A stretch of DNA of 64,000 bases. Source: Actinernus sp. WN-2022 (Eukaryota > Cnidaria > Anthozoa > Actiniaria > Actinernidae). The stretch is from positions 82,798,861 through 82,862,860 of the forward strand of contig JAOWCC010000019.1 of NCBI GenBank assembly GCA_030867875.1, given 5' to 3'. The position numbers and the translations under genes are program-made. The notes beneath the pieces were generated by a model. It had not been told where the DNA came from and did not search any database. It saw only the letters and a program-made list of their open reading frames with translations. Positions 23,701-38,700 of the stretch are shown here, piece after piece. Position 1 is the first letter of the stretch, and each line of letters starts with the position of its first letter.

Positions 23701-26700
23701 TGTGGATTCTCAATTTGACCAAAAAGTTTGTCGAGCAGGATGTTTAGGAAGTCGTCATGTCTTCGGAAATGTTTTCGTAAAGTCACCGTGAACAAGTCGG
23801 TGGGGCCATGTGCGTGAATTCCTGCACGTCTTTGCAATGGAGTCAAGTCAGATTTGGTATCAGTTTTGCTAAAGGGAATTCCTGCTTTTCTCGAATTTAT
23901 TATGTCAACCTACAATTTATTCACTGCTGGAAGTATTCATCAGGATCACGAAAGTTTTAGTGACATTTCGAGGGGAAGACAATGTTCTTTTATGAGTTTT
24001 TCAGAATCCACAATAATTATTGTTTACAATCCTACATGGCAACAATTACTTCACATTGTGAACCGCTAGTTTCAATTATAATTGCTACAATGTTTGCTTG
24101 CATTTCCAAATATTCACGATTCATTCTTCATACATGTAGAGTGCAAATGATCTAAAAAGCCGCTTGTCTTATTTGCAATCCTATACATCTGCAATTGGGT
24201 TATAGCCGTTCGCACCACTGCACTTTCTATTAGAAACCTCTAGTTTTGTAGTATTTATGGGGACGAATATAAATGAGTACCGGTACACCTTGTGATGTCA
24301 CGCATGTGATTACTATAATATCTTTAACGGCATAAAAATTGTCGCCAGATTTTGCCAATTCCGCCTGACTTCGATACGAAAAAAAATATGAGCTCTCCAT
24401 ATTGATTTTTATTTGCACAAAATGACTAAGAGAAACCTAGAATTTAATAAAATAAAAACGGGATCCATCTTTTCATTTCATTGGCACTTTAAGCCAAAGT
24501 GGGCTTTGTTTCAATCATAGAAGTGTATATTTTTTGAAAACCAACTTCTGCAAAATTAAAAACAAATTAGCACCAGAGAATTCCAAGGGAATTCTGTTTC
24601 TTGAATCGAACGGTGCGGCGATGATTGGAAGACAATTTTAATTAGTCTGAGAAGTAAACACAGCCATTTCAGTTCCTGCAAATATTTAGAATAAATTATG
24701 CTGCTCAAGAACAGTTTGCAGACACTATTTTCACTGATGAGAGCACAGTCGAAGCTCACTGCTACAAAAAGAAGAAGTTTAGAGACGTTGGGGAAGCGAA
24801 TAAATAAAGGTTCAACAGTGGCGGATCCAGGATTTGAAAAAGGGGGGTGACTATTTTGACCGGTACAGTTTCTGGTGCGAAATTTCTTACAAAATTTGAA
24901 CGAATGTATTTTATTTTTACGAATTCTTATACAGAATTTGTTTTTGGCCCAAAAGGGGGGGGGGGGGGGGGGGGTGACATGTCACCCCCGTAACCACCCC
25001 TGGATCCGCCACTGGTTCATTAGGTTAATATTAAAACGAAAACATCCTTTGAAGAAAGCCGACCTGGAAAGGGAAGTCGCAATCACGGCATGAAAAGCGA
25101 GGCCAAATCTGACACATTCAAAGTCTTCGCAAGGTTGGTAAATTATTTGAGTTTATACTGACAGTATAAAACAATAATAAAACCACTCTAAATCATCTAA
25201 GAGGCACTTCAGCGTGTCAAAAGATAAGATGGAAAGGAAAAGATGTTAAGTCTTTGTTTTGACATTTATTTTAATATGTTTTCAGCAAACTTGTGCTTGG
25301 GTGCATAAAGTGTTCTGCGTTTGCGAGCAGAACTCCAGGCATTTTGGTCATGTTGATGTGGTTTTGGCTTGACTTTACCAAGTTTTTCGAGCCTGTTTTC
25401 AATTGTTATTCAATCAGACTAATTATTGCGATGTAAGTGATGTCCGATAGCCTGGGACTAGTAGTTTGGCTTGTCGGGCTAGTGATTCCTGTTCACACGC
25501 ATGTCATAAGTTACCTCAAAATCAATCACTACATTTACAAACGAGCCAAAAATATATAAACCAGGGGCTGGCACATTTTGTTTAATTCGATGTCAAATGT
25601 AACAACATTTTCGTATGTTAATATTAAAATGAAATAACGTCTTTAGGATCAAACACGTTTGTATATTGATGTTATTGTGACGTCATAAGGAACAACTCCT
25701 TTTATTAAAGGTCAAATTCTGCGTTACCTATACGTTTGAAATAAAACATGTTATCACAACAACATAAATATGTTTTTTTTGATTGCCGAAATTTTAAAGT
25801 CTCTATGATAAATATATGCTGAGTTATTAAGAACTGAATATTCCTGTGATGGACATCACATTTTCTGACATCATGGGTCTGACATCAGTTATGCTTTCTA
25901 AATTGAAGAAACATAAAAAAAGACCATATTGCGGCTATTCAGTGTACAGTAAGTAAATTTCCTCTTTAAAACCCGAAAAATACTCCATACGGTTGTGGGT
26001 TACACTGATTTACTCTTTTGATTGCTAGATTGTCGTAAACAAATATCTTAAACTCTAAAAGATGAATGAAGAAGTTATTTTGTAAATGGTTGTGTATTGA
26101 ATATTTCCCGCCAAATTTTGGCAGGAAAATTACCAAAATTCAAAATTTAATAACTTTTCCCTCTCTTAACCAATCGAACTCGGGTTTTCGGTTTCTTTGT
26201 TGTCAACATGATGGGAAATCGAAATTATAAAACTTACTGATGTTAAAGATAATTGAAAACATTGAGAAACCTATTATTTATAAATGGATACATGACGCAC
26301 ATGTAACTGTGACGTCATCAAGATGTCTACAGTAGTTCAAATCATCTGATTTTGTTTTGGTCATCGGTCTTCATCCTCCCACAAAAAATCAATCTTCTAT
26401 GTTGGAAACTTTTGAAAATATAGCAAAGTGGTCAATTTTAGGGTCATTTGTGCCAAGCATGTCACAGTTTGCCGGAAGGGGCAAGTAACATTTGCTTCTT
26501 TTTATAAACTTCACAAAGGAGTGTGTAGCAGACCGTTTTTGAGAGAAAGTGAAAACTTTTAGGCAAGTATAGAGAGTTTGTACACACGCCATTTAATGCC
26601 TGGTTGCTAAGCTTGTAGAATGTATGCTCTTCGTGCCCTCACTTTTGGCAGGTACATGTAAACTTCAGAAATGAACAAAAATACTTTTTTTTTAAACTGG

Positions 26701-29700
26701 TAAAAAGGTCATTTTATAATACATGTACTTCACAATAATACAATGCTAAGCTTAATTCCTACATGTACCTCAGGCTCCCTAGAGTTTTGGGCTGCTACAG
26801 TAATCCAGGCAACAGCTTGCCTGAAAAAGCTGCTTTTTAATATTTTTTTTGTGCTTTTCATACTCTTATCAGCAAACTGCATATCAAAGATTTTTTCTGT
26901 AATCACTAGTGACATGTAATCAGATTTTTAAGCATGACTTGATTGTAACCTATATTTAATTTTATACTAACCTGTGAGAAATGGAAGATGCCTCAGCTGG
27001 GATACTCTACATTTATTTACAAATGTATATAATTTTATTGTGACTAGTTTTAAGAAACCGTTAATAATTGAATTTGAACAAAAGTCATGGAACTATATCT
27101 ACATGACATTCATTGTATGAGGAATTAATAGTTGGCCTGTCCCTGTTGGTGAATGACTCTAGACAGCCAAAAAAGCAGGGGGGAATTAAAGCTCTTTGAT
27201 ACAGCAGAATGTGTAAAAACAATCTTTATTTACACTCGAACTTTGTTTGAAAATTTCATTTACAGTGTATGCACATGTACATGTAATACAAAGGAATCAG
27301 TGGTTGCCCAAACAGCTCTTTTGTGGAAAAAAACTAAGATGTCATTACGTGTTTATGTAATGTAGTATGGAATATTTTTGTTTTGAATCACAGATGCTTC
27401 TTTGGGAGAGTCGTATTGCATGCTGTTTTTGGAGCTGTTTTTGCAGGCTAAAATGCTCCTGGGTATCCAGGACAAGACCCCACTGAAAATAATGTTTGTG
27501 ACATGGGCACCATGCATAATTATTAAAGATCTATTTGAATTATGTCATTAGTTTGTCAGTAAAGTTAACCACGTACTTGATTGATTTCTCCATCAGATTG
27601 GAGTAGCCTAATTGTTGGAAAGTTGTCTCCTTGGATCAACTTGGACTCTACAAATGAAGTAATAAGAAAGAACTCTGAAAAGGTTAGGGTTTACATGACT
27701 GTGTACTTGGTAAATGTATCAATTGTGTGCTGTGCAACCAATGTTGTGGGGTTCCAACAAAATAATATCCTCCCAGGGTGGGGGGTGGATATTTTCTGGA
27801 ACCACACAATAATTATAATCATTTTATGGCAGCCTGATAAAGAGAGAAGGGTCTATCGTACAGTGTATGACCTCCTTATAAGGAACTACATGTACAATAG
27901 GCCACCATACAGTATGTACGTGTAGAAGCTACATTGTACATGTAGGTCACTAAAGTATGTGAGGGAGGTCACTGATGTGACCATCAGTTTCCAAAATGGT
28001 GTAGGAAAGTGGCCATGAATCTTTTCGAGTCCCACTCGATTACATGTAATCCGCCATTTTGACACTTTCAGCCTCACAAACTAGGTAGAGACTTATTCCC
28101 ATTTTCCAAAACTTCACATGCACTAATTTTATTCAGTTTTACACTGTCATGCATGTACTTAGTTGAAAACAATCTGTTAAATAAGTTCCAATTGGGCTTC
28201 AGACCATTACAGTACATTCCACAGTAACTGCCCTCTTGGACCTTAAAAATGAATGGTTCCTAAATATTGATAAAACAGTCTTACAAATGCTATCATATTT
28301 TTGGATCTAAAAAAGGCCTTTAATACTAATTGACCACTCTATCCTACTATTGAAAATGAAGCTCTACGGAGTAAAATCTAAAACCCTATCCTGGTTCTCA
28401 AACTGTACCTTACTGATCGTATCCAAAGGACACGTCTAGTAAATGGCACTCTGTCTGATCCAAACAGTCAGTTGTGGAATTCCACAATTAGGGGCTATTC
28501 TAGGCCCATTACTATTTTTGCTTTATATTAACGACTTGCCAAATTGTCTAATGTACGTATGTATGCAAACGACACCAACTTTACTTTTGCCTCTAGCAAT
28601 CAGGATGAGTTTCTCTCTGCTATGAATAATGATCTAATTAGTGTGGGAAAATGGCTTATCGGCAATAAATTAAGTCTATAAATACTACTAAAACTAAAAA
28701 CGCGCACAAAACTTGCCCGAATACCTGATGATCCGAACGTGAGCACATATGGCAGTCAAATCAAGAGTTAAATCTTTAACCAAGTTCCACCATATCTAAC
28801 TGATTTATTTACCAAAACAAGCACATTATTCATCAGCTCATAGTTATTGCCGTTATCAGTTTCTTCATTACAAGACCCAACACCGAAGCTCTAAAAAAAG
28901 AGTTTTTCATACAGAGGGGCATCTCTATGGAACAGTCTACCTAAAGTAGCAGAAGAGTCTACAAGTACTGTAGTAAACAGTTTTCAAAATACTTGTAGCC
29001 TCTTTTTTAAATCCTCCCACATCATCTTAAGTATATTTAAGAACCCAATATATTTAGTACATAATTATATAATAAATAGAATATTCTTACTTTTTATTAT
29101 CTAATTATTATTAATCTTATTAATATTACTGTTGTTATTATTAGCTTAGAACTAAACACATGGCTCTCTGGAAGAGCATCTTTATAATTTTCACGATGAA
29201 TGATCGCATGAGACTGTGTATAAATAAAGAGTATGTATGTACATGTACATATGTATGTAATTTTTATGTACTAATACTAAACCCTAACCCGTAACATAAA
29301 CCTAACCCTAACTGGTCAGTAAACTAGTTCCCAGGTAAACAATCAGGTCTGACCCACCTAAAGCTAGGATTTCATAAAAGCATTGCAAGGCGTTTTGGGT
29401 TAAAAGACAAGTGTTAGTAGAAAACTATCAATTCAACAAGATACACACGAAACAAGATAAAACAAATTAATGGGAAGAGTTCCACTTTTCCCGGGAAAAG
29501 TTGTACTCTTTCCATTAATGTCAGATGGGTTTTGGCGAATTTCCATAATAGTGTTTTTTTTAATTCCTGTGATTGTTAAAACGTTTATTAGTGACTTGGG
29601 CACACACATAATTATGTGCTGATTAGAAATTAACAACATGTTCCTATTATTCCCTCGAGTCCCTGAAACACATAACAGCAACACTTTGTAGTGATGGGTG

Positions 29701-32700
29701 CAGGCCCACAGTATCCACAATAAATAGTAATGTGCAGTGGTTTACATTAAATGAAACTTATGTACAGCCCCACCGGAAATTATATGGACATTTACCGCGT
29801 CCGTACGTCGTGCAATGACCAGAGTTTTTCCTTGGTAAACCTCAGTCATTTTTGCGGCCGCCACGGTCGTTTTGAAAATGCCGCAGTCATTCTTCAATGT
29901 GGCACTAACCGAGGTTCAGGATACAGCGTAACAATTTGTGTCAACTTGAACAATATAATCCCACATAACATGACATTTCCGTTGAAGCAGTTGTTTGAAA
30001 TGACTATATAAAAGCGTGGATGTTTGTTTTAAAGATTACCCAAAGGTCAGTCATTGTTATCCAAATATCGTTTAGTATTTGTAAAGAAAATAGTTGAGCG
30101 TAGTTTCATATACATGTAGTCAGCGCCGTGGAGTGCTTTATTTGAAAGTTAAAGTAAACACATAAACACAAACAAAAAACGACAGCACATTGAACTGTGA
30201 GCTTTATGGGAATAAACTTTGCCGAACTAGTCAGCGCCGTGGAGTGCTTTGTTTATAAGTAATACCATGACAATTCGGGAAATTAGTGATTAAATTTCCC
30301 CGCAAGCCGAGGGAGAGTTTGTTGAAGTCCTGAGGCCGCTTCAGCCGCTTGTAAAACACAATGTAATTATGTGCTTGACTAAATATTTAAAGGTCATGCG
30401 TATATGGTTTTAAGTATCCCACATGGAAGAAGCGGGTTTGAGAAATAAAAGAAGAACGTGCAGATTGAAATACGTGATCCCATATGGATTACGTTGAAGG
30501 TTATGATGAAGCTACATGTAGGTCAGTTTGGGTTCAATTTTTTTACCCGGGAGCGCAGGGCTAGTCGTGCCAGAGGGCAGCAAGGGTTGATGCTTTTCAC
30601 CCTCTCATGTCCAGCCTGCATTGTCTTCTAATTTGCCCTCATTATGATGCAAGGGAAAATTTGAAATATGCATTGTTCTTGCAGGGAAGACAATGCATAT
30701 TTCTAAATTTCCCTTGCATTTGTAATGAGCCGGGGAATTTAGAGATTAAATGTGCGTGAACAAACAAAGCAATCCGAGGCGATCATGGTATTATTGAAAG
30801 TTAAACATATACCTAACAAACAAAAAACGACAGCACATCGAACTGTGAGCTTTACTGGAATACACTTTGGCGGACTAGTCGGCGCTGTGGAGTGCTTTAT
30901 TTGAAAGCTTCTGAGCCAGCCTCTGGGCGAAACCATCTGTGAATATTTCACTTAGCATTGCTGGAACCAACTATGTAATGCCCCATGTTGTACAACGTTT
31001 GGTCATTCATTATAGCTGTTTTGCATTTGCAAATCAACGTAGTAAGTCGCAATGCCTTGACAGCAAACTGTTTCATACAGTATGTTTAATTCTGTTTGCG
31101 CGGACTTCAGTTTTAATTTGCAATGGGTCGCCGACAGTCGCAACCTAATACAAAAAGAGAACTGCTATGAGAACTGCTTCAGCTTCTGATGGTACGAGCC
31201 GAAGAGCAAGTTTAATAAGTAATATTTATTTATTGATGCATCTTTTTTAACTCGTGGATGCGCGCTGTGTAGTGCAGTGCTTGTATAGTGTTGTGTAGTG
31301 CTTGTAGCGTTCTATAGTCCTTGTAGCGCTCTGTAGTGTTCTGTAGTGCTTGTAGCACTCTGTGGTGCTTGTAGCATTCTGTGGTGCTTGTAGCATTCTG
31401 TAGTGCTTGTAGCATTCTGTAGTGCAGTGCTTGTAGCGCTCTGTAGTGCTTGTAGCATTCTGTAGTACCTGTAGCGCTCTGTAGTGCTTGTAGCGTTCTG
31501 TAGTGCTTGTAGCACTCTGTAGTGCTTGTAGCGCTCTGTAGTGCTTGTAGCGCTCTGTAGTGCTTGTAGCGTTCTGTAGTGCAGTGCTTGTAGCACTCTG
31601 TAGTGCTTCAATCAATCAATCAAAACTTTATTTAAAGAGGGTGACACTAAATAGTACAAAGTACTAATAAACTTGTGGCCCTCAACAATGATATAAATAC
31701 AGACAATACGATTAAAATACAAGATCAATAAACTAAAATTTCATTCACTTGTAGCGTTCTGTAGTGCAGTGCTTGTAGTGCTCTGTAGTGCTTGTAGCAT
31801 TCTGTAGTGCTTGTTGCACTCTGTGGTGCTTGTAGCGCTTGTTGTGCTCTGTAGTGCTTGTAGCGTTCTGTAGTGCTTGTAGCACTCTATAGTGCTTGTT
31901 GCACTCTGTAGTGCTTGTAGCGCTCTGTAGTGCTTGTAGCATTCTGGAGTGCTTGTAGTGCTCTAGTGTTTGTAGTGCTTGTGACGTTCTGTAGTGCTTG
32001 TAGTGCTTTTAGCGCTCTATAGTGCTTGTAGCGCTCTGTAGTGCTTGTAGCGCTCTGTAGTGTTTGTAGTGCTTGTAGCACTCTATAGTGCTTGTAGCGT
32101 TCTGTAGTGCTTGTAGTGCTTATAGCATTCTGTAGTGCTTGTAGTATCATTCTCTAGTGCTTGTAGAATGCTAAGACCCGTAGCACAATCACCATGTACA
32201 ATTGAGGTCGCTCAAGTAAAATTAATTGTATGCGCTAAAATATTTAACCGAATAGAATAAAACTTTGTAGTATAACGTAGAAATGATAACTCTTTAGTTA
32301 TCAATTGTAAAAATCCGTATTTATTTATTGTAAGTTTGAGATAATCCCGAAAAATAGGGGAAATTTTGCGTAAATACGCGTGTAACGCGTAACACCTCAT
32401 TTGCATATGTTGACTAAAAAACTTCAATATTTACTTCTAAACTATTTCATTTTCAAAATATACTTATAGTATTTCGAAGATAATCATATGACTGTGTTAT
32501 ACACAAAATTTCAGCTTGTTCTGTTAGGTTTTGAGGAAACCAGTACAAAATATTACGGCCCGCTTGATGCCAAGAACTTATGTAACGCTGTACTCTGTTC
32601 ATATATTCGCTTGACAAACCAATGCAGCTTGTAAGCGCAAGCAAAGGTCCAGAAGCGAGACAGCGGGTCTTAGGAGAGTTCATTATCATCTTTATGGAAA

Positions 32701-35700
32701 TGTAGAATAATAATTCCAGAAAGTTTAAAATCAAAATAGTTACAACCACTTTTATGTTTCGGAAACCTGTTTAATGCGCAATTATTTTGCTCAAAATTGA
32801 TAATTACATACCTACATTTCAGTCTGTATCTCGGTCGTTGTTACATACTGACCGGCGAAACACTGTATCACGAAGGTTCATTAACTGACCATCAAAGTCC
32901 ACCTAAAATTCGAAGAGTTCTGTGCAACGAAAGCGAAGAAATCATGAAAAAGCTGTTTCGGAAACATTCTCGCTGTCTTGTATTGTGTTTATAGAAGCGC
33001 AGTGATCAAATTACACGCGCAAAATGAATCAAAATCAAACCCAAACGAAGCTACATTTCGCAAAAGTTCGCTTTCTGTTCGTTTATGAACGTGTCCCAGA
33101 AGACTGTGTAACCTTCCCTGGTTATCTGCGGGGTGTTTTAATGCATTTCCAGGGGTATAATGAGAAAATCACGGCATCAAATGCCATGCGGCGTGGCGTT
33201 GCGTTACTTGATTACACAACTAGACAGAAGCGTGCACGCGTGAGTAGAGCAGAACAATATTTCAAAGACCTTTAAATGAAGAACAAAAAGGAAGTCTCCC
33301 CGAATTCTAATGCTGAAAAGATGAGGAAATGGAGGGAACAGAAGATAGCAAAAAAGAAGTCAGCAGACAAGAGATATTACGAACAGAATCGTGTTAATAA
33401 AATCGCCCAAGTTCAAGAGCGCAGAAAACCAAAGACGGGACCGAAATGCGTGACACGGACATCGCGACAGAAAGATCTAAATGTCGATGCACGAAAACAG
33501 CTAAGGCGTGAACAAGACACTAACGCTGAAGAGAAGAGGGAAAAGAAACGCCAGCAAACAAGAGAAAGAGTTAAACGTCTGAGAGAGAAAAGAAGAGAAG
33601 AATTGCGACAGGAGCCTGAAGCGGAAAATTCCGAACATTCCGAAGGAAGTACGTCCGCTGCCACACCTGCGTTTAAAAGTAGAATGGCGAAGTCTCGCGC
33701 ATTAAAGAAATCTGTCAAGGCCCTTCCTAAAACTCCGGAAAAAAAGGCGGAACTTTTAGAGTCGATCTCCTCCAGCCCGCGCACAAGAAAAATTCTAACA
33801 AAAAAGGGGCTAGTGAAATCTCCTGAGGAAATTGAAGAAACGTCAGCACTCAGAGCTCTCGCTGCAGATATCTCCGAAGGTGCAAAGCACATAAAGAAAA
33901 GTGGTTCGAAAGAAACCAGGGCTGCTTATTCGGCTTTGAAAACTTTAGCTTTCGGTGAAAATGTAAGGAAGTGCAAAGCAAAAAAATCGCTTTCCAAATT
34001 AGTAAACGTTGGTCGGAGAAGTATTAGCAAAGCAGTCAAGGAAAGACGGAAAATTCTATCAGGGGAAAGAAAAAGCTGGCTGTATCTGGAGAGGAAAACA
34101 AGAAGAGATGCAATCAGCCAAGAAGTAAAGGAGCTTGTTTTCAACTATTGGACATATGACGCCAGCCGTCCAACTGGAGACAAAAAGGACATCATTCGTA
34201 AGAGAGTCGCAAAGAAAGAGTACCTAGAGCACGCAAAACACGTGCTCGAAAAAACACAAACAGACGCCTACTTGGACTTTACCGCTCAGTACCCTGATGT
34301 AAAAATCCATCAGCGAAAATTTGAGTCTTTGAAGCCGTTTTTTATCCGAGCTGCAAGAGAGAAAGACAGAAGGTCTTGTCTGTGCAGAAAACACGTGGAA
34401 GCCCAGATAGTTTTCAAAGATTGCATGAAATTTCGTAAGGCATTATGCAAAAAACACGGCTTTGCTGATGTAGTCATTCCCTCTCGCCTAACAGAAGCGG
34501 CCGATTTAACTTTGTGCGAGAAGGCAACTGCAGATCAGGAATATCACAAGTTGAAGTGCTTGAAACGCGAATGTGGGCAGTGTGGCGTCGAGAAGTTTAC
34601 CTTTCTACCAGAGGAGCTTTCAGACGATACAGACGAACAGGTGATTTGGAAGCACTATGCTTATGTTGCAACAGGAAAATTTCTTTCAAACGGGCAAGAA
34701 AAAAAGAAGATTGCGTTAATAACAAAACAAACCAAGCCCAAAGAACTGTTCCTATTTTTTCGTAGTCTTCTACAAGAATATCCTCACCATTCGTTTATGG
34801 CTCGATGGCAGCGGGATCAAATGGACAGTTTGATTGACAACATCCCGTTGAACGAAGTTTTGTGTGTCCATGACTACTCGGAGGGATACAGTTGCAGGCA
34901 GCAAGACGAGTTAGGGAGCGCGTCCAAATATCGGAATCGGTCCTGACCGATTCCGATCAATCGGTAATAGATCCGATTCCGATTACACTGAAGGTCCACC
35001 CGATTGAATCGGTGCCGATAGAATGGGAATCGGAAATATTATAAGTACAGTATCGGTACCCAAAGACTCGGAATCGGAATCGGAATCGGAATCGGAATCG
35101 GAAATAAGAAAATCGGAAAGAATGTATCAGTCTTTGATCTGTCAGATGACCTTCCAAATACTGCAGCCGATTAAACCTGATCGCTACGCGCTAGGTAAAT
35201 CACGGTTTTCTGCATTCGCTTAATAAGCAACGAAACGAACTTTGAAGCGATTGCAAATAGCCGGGGCAATATTAAAATCCTAATGAAAGTTAATTAAAAC
35301 TTTACTAAAACACGGACTAATGATAGATACATGTAGGAGATTTAAAACATTGTACTGTAAATCGAAATGTTTGTTTGTTTAGTTATGTGCGTGCAAGAGC
35401 CCAAGAGAAAATCGAAATTACGTGTCAATTGAAGCATGTGCTGAAACGATACAACATTAATAAGTCTTATCTTTGCAAATGTTCGCCTTTCCGGCTTTCG
35501 ATATATTTTCCTTCCCATCTTATCTTTGATGTCTTGACTAAGCACCTCTTTGACAACTTTGAGTGGTTTTCTATTTGTGTACGTATAAACTTACATACCG
35601 AGCTCCGCAAGCGACGTGGAAATATGCCAGTTTCTTGCTACTTCAAGTTAATGGTCCGGCACATACATGTAGCACATTAACTCAGAGGTTGTTTTAAAGT

Positions 35701-38700
35701 TTTGATATTGACACTTTTTTTCTTTGCTTCCCCAACTTCTCTAAATTTCTTCATCGTGCAGCATCATTAAAGATAGGTCACATGATATGTACACCAACAT
35801 TAGCTAGCTGACTAGGAAGCTCACACATGACCACAGGGAGCCCTTCGCTAATTATCTCTAGAGATAAGTACCGTGGCGTGGCATGCGCGAGTGGCGTGGC
35901 GTGGCGTGGCGGCATGCATGGCGCTGGCATGGCCGACACAAACAAGCCCTCAGTTAGTTGGAAAGTATGGCAGGTGAAAGAAGTACGCTAGATGCGATCC
36001 GCAACAATCGTCTTTCTCTTGTCGACGAACTCCGGTCCCTCGACAGCGAGTTCTTTGACGCTGGAAAGACCCTGACCGATCTCTTCACTGATGCCGTTCA
36101 ACAGCCAGGGCTAGGGTCACTGGATCTACTAGAAGAAGCCATCTCAAGCTTTGTTGGCCTCCTCGAACGATGGATACGACATCAACTTAGGCTGCTCCAT
36201 GCTCTAAATGAGCTGGACAACCTAGAAGAAATGGCAACTAGTCACTGACTAGAAGTTATTTCTTCAATAAAACAACGGCTCTTGTAGGAGCCAACAAACA
36301 ATCAAAAAGAGCAACAACCATCATGTGCTTTAAAATAGATGTAGCTGGTTTTATTGAATCATTTATTGAATTATTAAAATAAATCTTAAATTCCAACCTC
36401 AAACCACCCAACTAATTAATACCAATACTGAGACTTTTGCCAAGAGACCATAAGCATAGTTAATAGAGTGGAATGGTTAGGAAACTCAGGGACCTTCTTT
36501 GTTAGCTTTTTTCAACCACTACCGTGCACAAAACACAATAGAAATTCCAACAATCTTTTGTCTTACCCCTTCCAACCTAAATCGCAGCGCCTTTGTTAGC
36601 CCTTTTGAAGTTTGCCGGGTTTCCTAACCATTCCACTCTGACTATTAACTATGCCATAAGTAAGACAGGGAGAATCTTGAAATGTATTTTAGTAACCAGT
36701 CAATGAAAATGGTGCGAAAATGTATGGCATTCATCGCCGGCAAAATATTTTCGCGCCATTGGCAATTGATGTGGCCCGACCAACACCAACCCAACAACAG
36801 ATTACGTTTATAGATTTGACACTATCATACGGTTAAAACTGAGTTAACCAGCTTTCGAGCAGATATTTCTCTTTCTTTGCCCTTGCTTCGAACAACCTGG
36901 CCCTGGTGTAGCGCTTATCCTTGTTTCGAACAACCGGGCTCTAATGAAAATAAATACGTTTTTCTTTGTTTACGATCAAATTTTGTAATATAGATACGAT
37001 AGTATGCGCGCTCCGATTGACTAAAAAGCCATGTTTTATCAGAGTATAATTATAACATGGTTTGCCGTGTTTTATTGTTTTGAACTGGCGGTTTCCTTTA
37101 ATCGCGTGCATAAATCTATATTATAAAACACTCTGGTCATTTGAGAACACACGAGAAATGTTGAAAGCACGCGCCTTCGGCTTGTGCTTTAACATTTCTC
37201 TCATGTCTCAAATGCCCATCGTGTTTTATTAAAGAAATAGAAAACATTTCCCGTGTTTCTATAGAGTTATAGAAACACGGCTTACAGCCAATCGGAGCGC
37301 GCGTACTATCGAAACTATTTTATAAGATAGTATAAAACATGGCTAAGGCTTCTTTATTGGCATCCTTTCCCAGCTCAGTGCAGTAAAATCACCGTCTAGA
37401 GAATTACAAATTATATTCGTTTGTTGTTTCAACTAAATAAGAGCGCAAATATTAATTTAGTAATTTAATCTGCAATGGACGATACCTGGATGTTTGCTTC
37501 TAGTTCAGAGGAAGATTCACCCCAAACCGAGAGAGATAACTATAGTGACGGTGACTGTTGGATGTTTGAATCTTCTGGTGATGATGAACCACTTGAGGAC
37601 GAGACAGCTACAGCAGCAGGTTAGTAGTCGTATATTACTTTGCTTTGAAATTTGTCTACTGAGCTAAATTATTTTAACATGTATCATAAATTACTAGTTT
37701 ATTTAATTCACCAGGAGTTGCCAACCCATGTGGAAGACCACCTATAACTAGGAGATTTCCCCAGATTGTCAACATAGTACGAGAATTCATTGCACAGCAC
37801 TCAGCAGCAGCACATGACCGCCGACGAGAAGATACTATGTTCTGCCATGGCGTCAGTGTCGATCAGATACGTAAGCATGTCTTACAGAGAATCCCAGACA
37901 TTCCAGCTATATCTACGTCAACCATTCGTCGTCTTCTTTTACCACCACAGAGGAATAGAAACGCTTCCAAAAGATACAAGGGACTTGTATCGGCAAAACG
38001 ACCTCCTAAGAGAAATGACTTGGTGATAAGACATCACAAGGACTTTCATTTCACCTGTGCTCAAGTAAACTTAGTGAGTGAGTTGTCAGAAATTTTTGTG
38101 AACGAAACTGTAGCAATATCTGCAGACGATAAAAACAAAGTAAATGTTGGTACTTTGGCTGTCAGTAGGTACTATAGCATAGGTAATTTGTTTATGACTG
38201 ATGACCAACCAAATTATGCAGACCATGATTTTCCATATAGCGGAGCCAAGCTTGTCCCCGCTGGTTACCTATTACTGAAGTCAAAAAATCGTAGGTCTCG
38301 GAGTTTGTCTCCGAAACGCGCATGCAGATCCAATAGTCACACAAGGCGTTCTTCCTCACTACCACCTTTACTTTCAGGCATTTCGAATCACTCTAGCAAT
38401 AACGATAACACGTACCTGGACGAGCTCGGAAGGCAGAGAATTAAGTGGCCTCGAACAGGTCCTCTTTCAGTGTATCTGTTTGCCTCCATGTTCCATAACA
38501 GTACAAGCGCTATTCACGTTGATCACCTTGAAGAAATGCTAAGGCAAAATTCACAATTAAGCAAAGGCGCAGTAACAATTATTTGTGATGGTGGCCCCGA
38601 CTGGAGTACAAAATGTACTCCCAATTTAATAAATTTTGGCAGACTGTGGAAGAATTTAAATCTAGATGTTTTGATATTGACTTGTTATGCACCTGGGCAC

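Noticed and set aside
27581..27925. 114-codon open frame
   Set aside because: It is PRMT5 exon 3 read on into the intron. Only 27597-27682 is exon.
29278..29312. TAACCCTAAC-like runs resembling telomere repeats (also near 57345)
   Set aside because: Only two or three degenerate units, at interstitial sites. Not a telomere.
31247..32150. Minus-strand open frames of 60-120 codons rich in QALQSATSTTE
   Set aside because: They are translations of the 19-bp minisatellite, open in several frames at once.
33413..33892. 159-codon open frame on the minus strand
   Set aside because: Antisense to the basic N-terminus of the transposase-like ORF. Its Ser/Leu/Phe-rich composition is the mirror of the Lys/Arg/Glu-rich coding strand.
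34957..35223. Open frames encoding RFRFRFRF or SESESESE
   Set aside because: They are translations of the GGAATC subterminal repeats.
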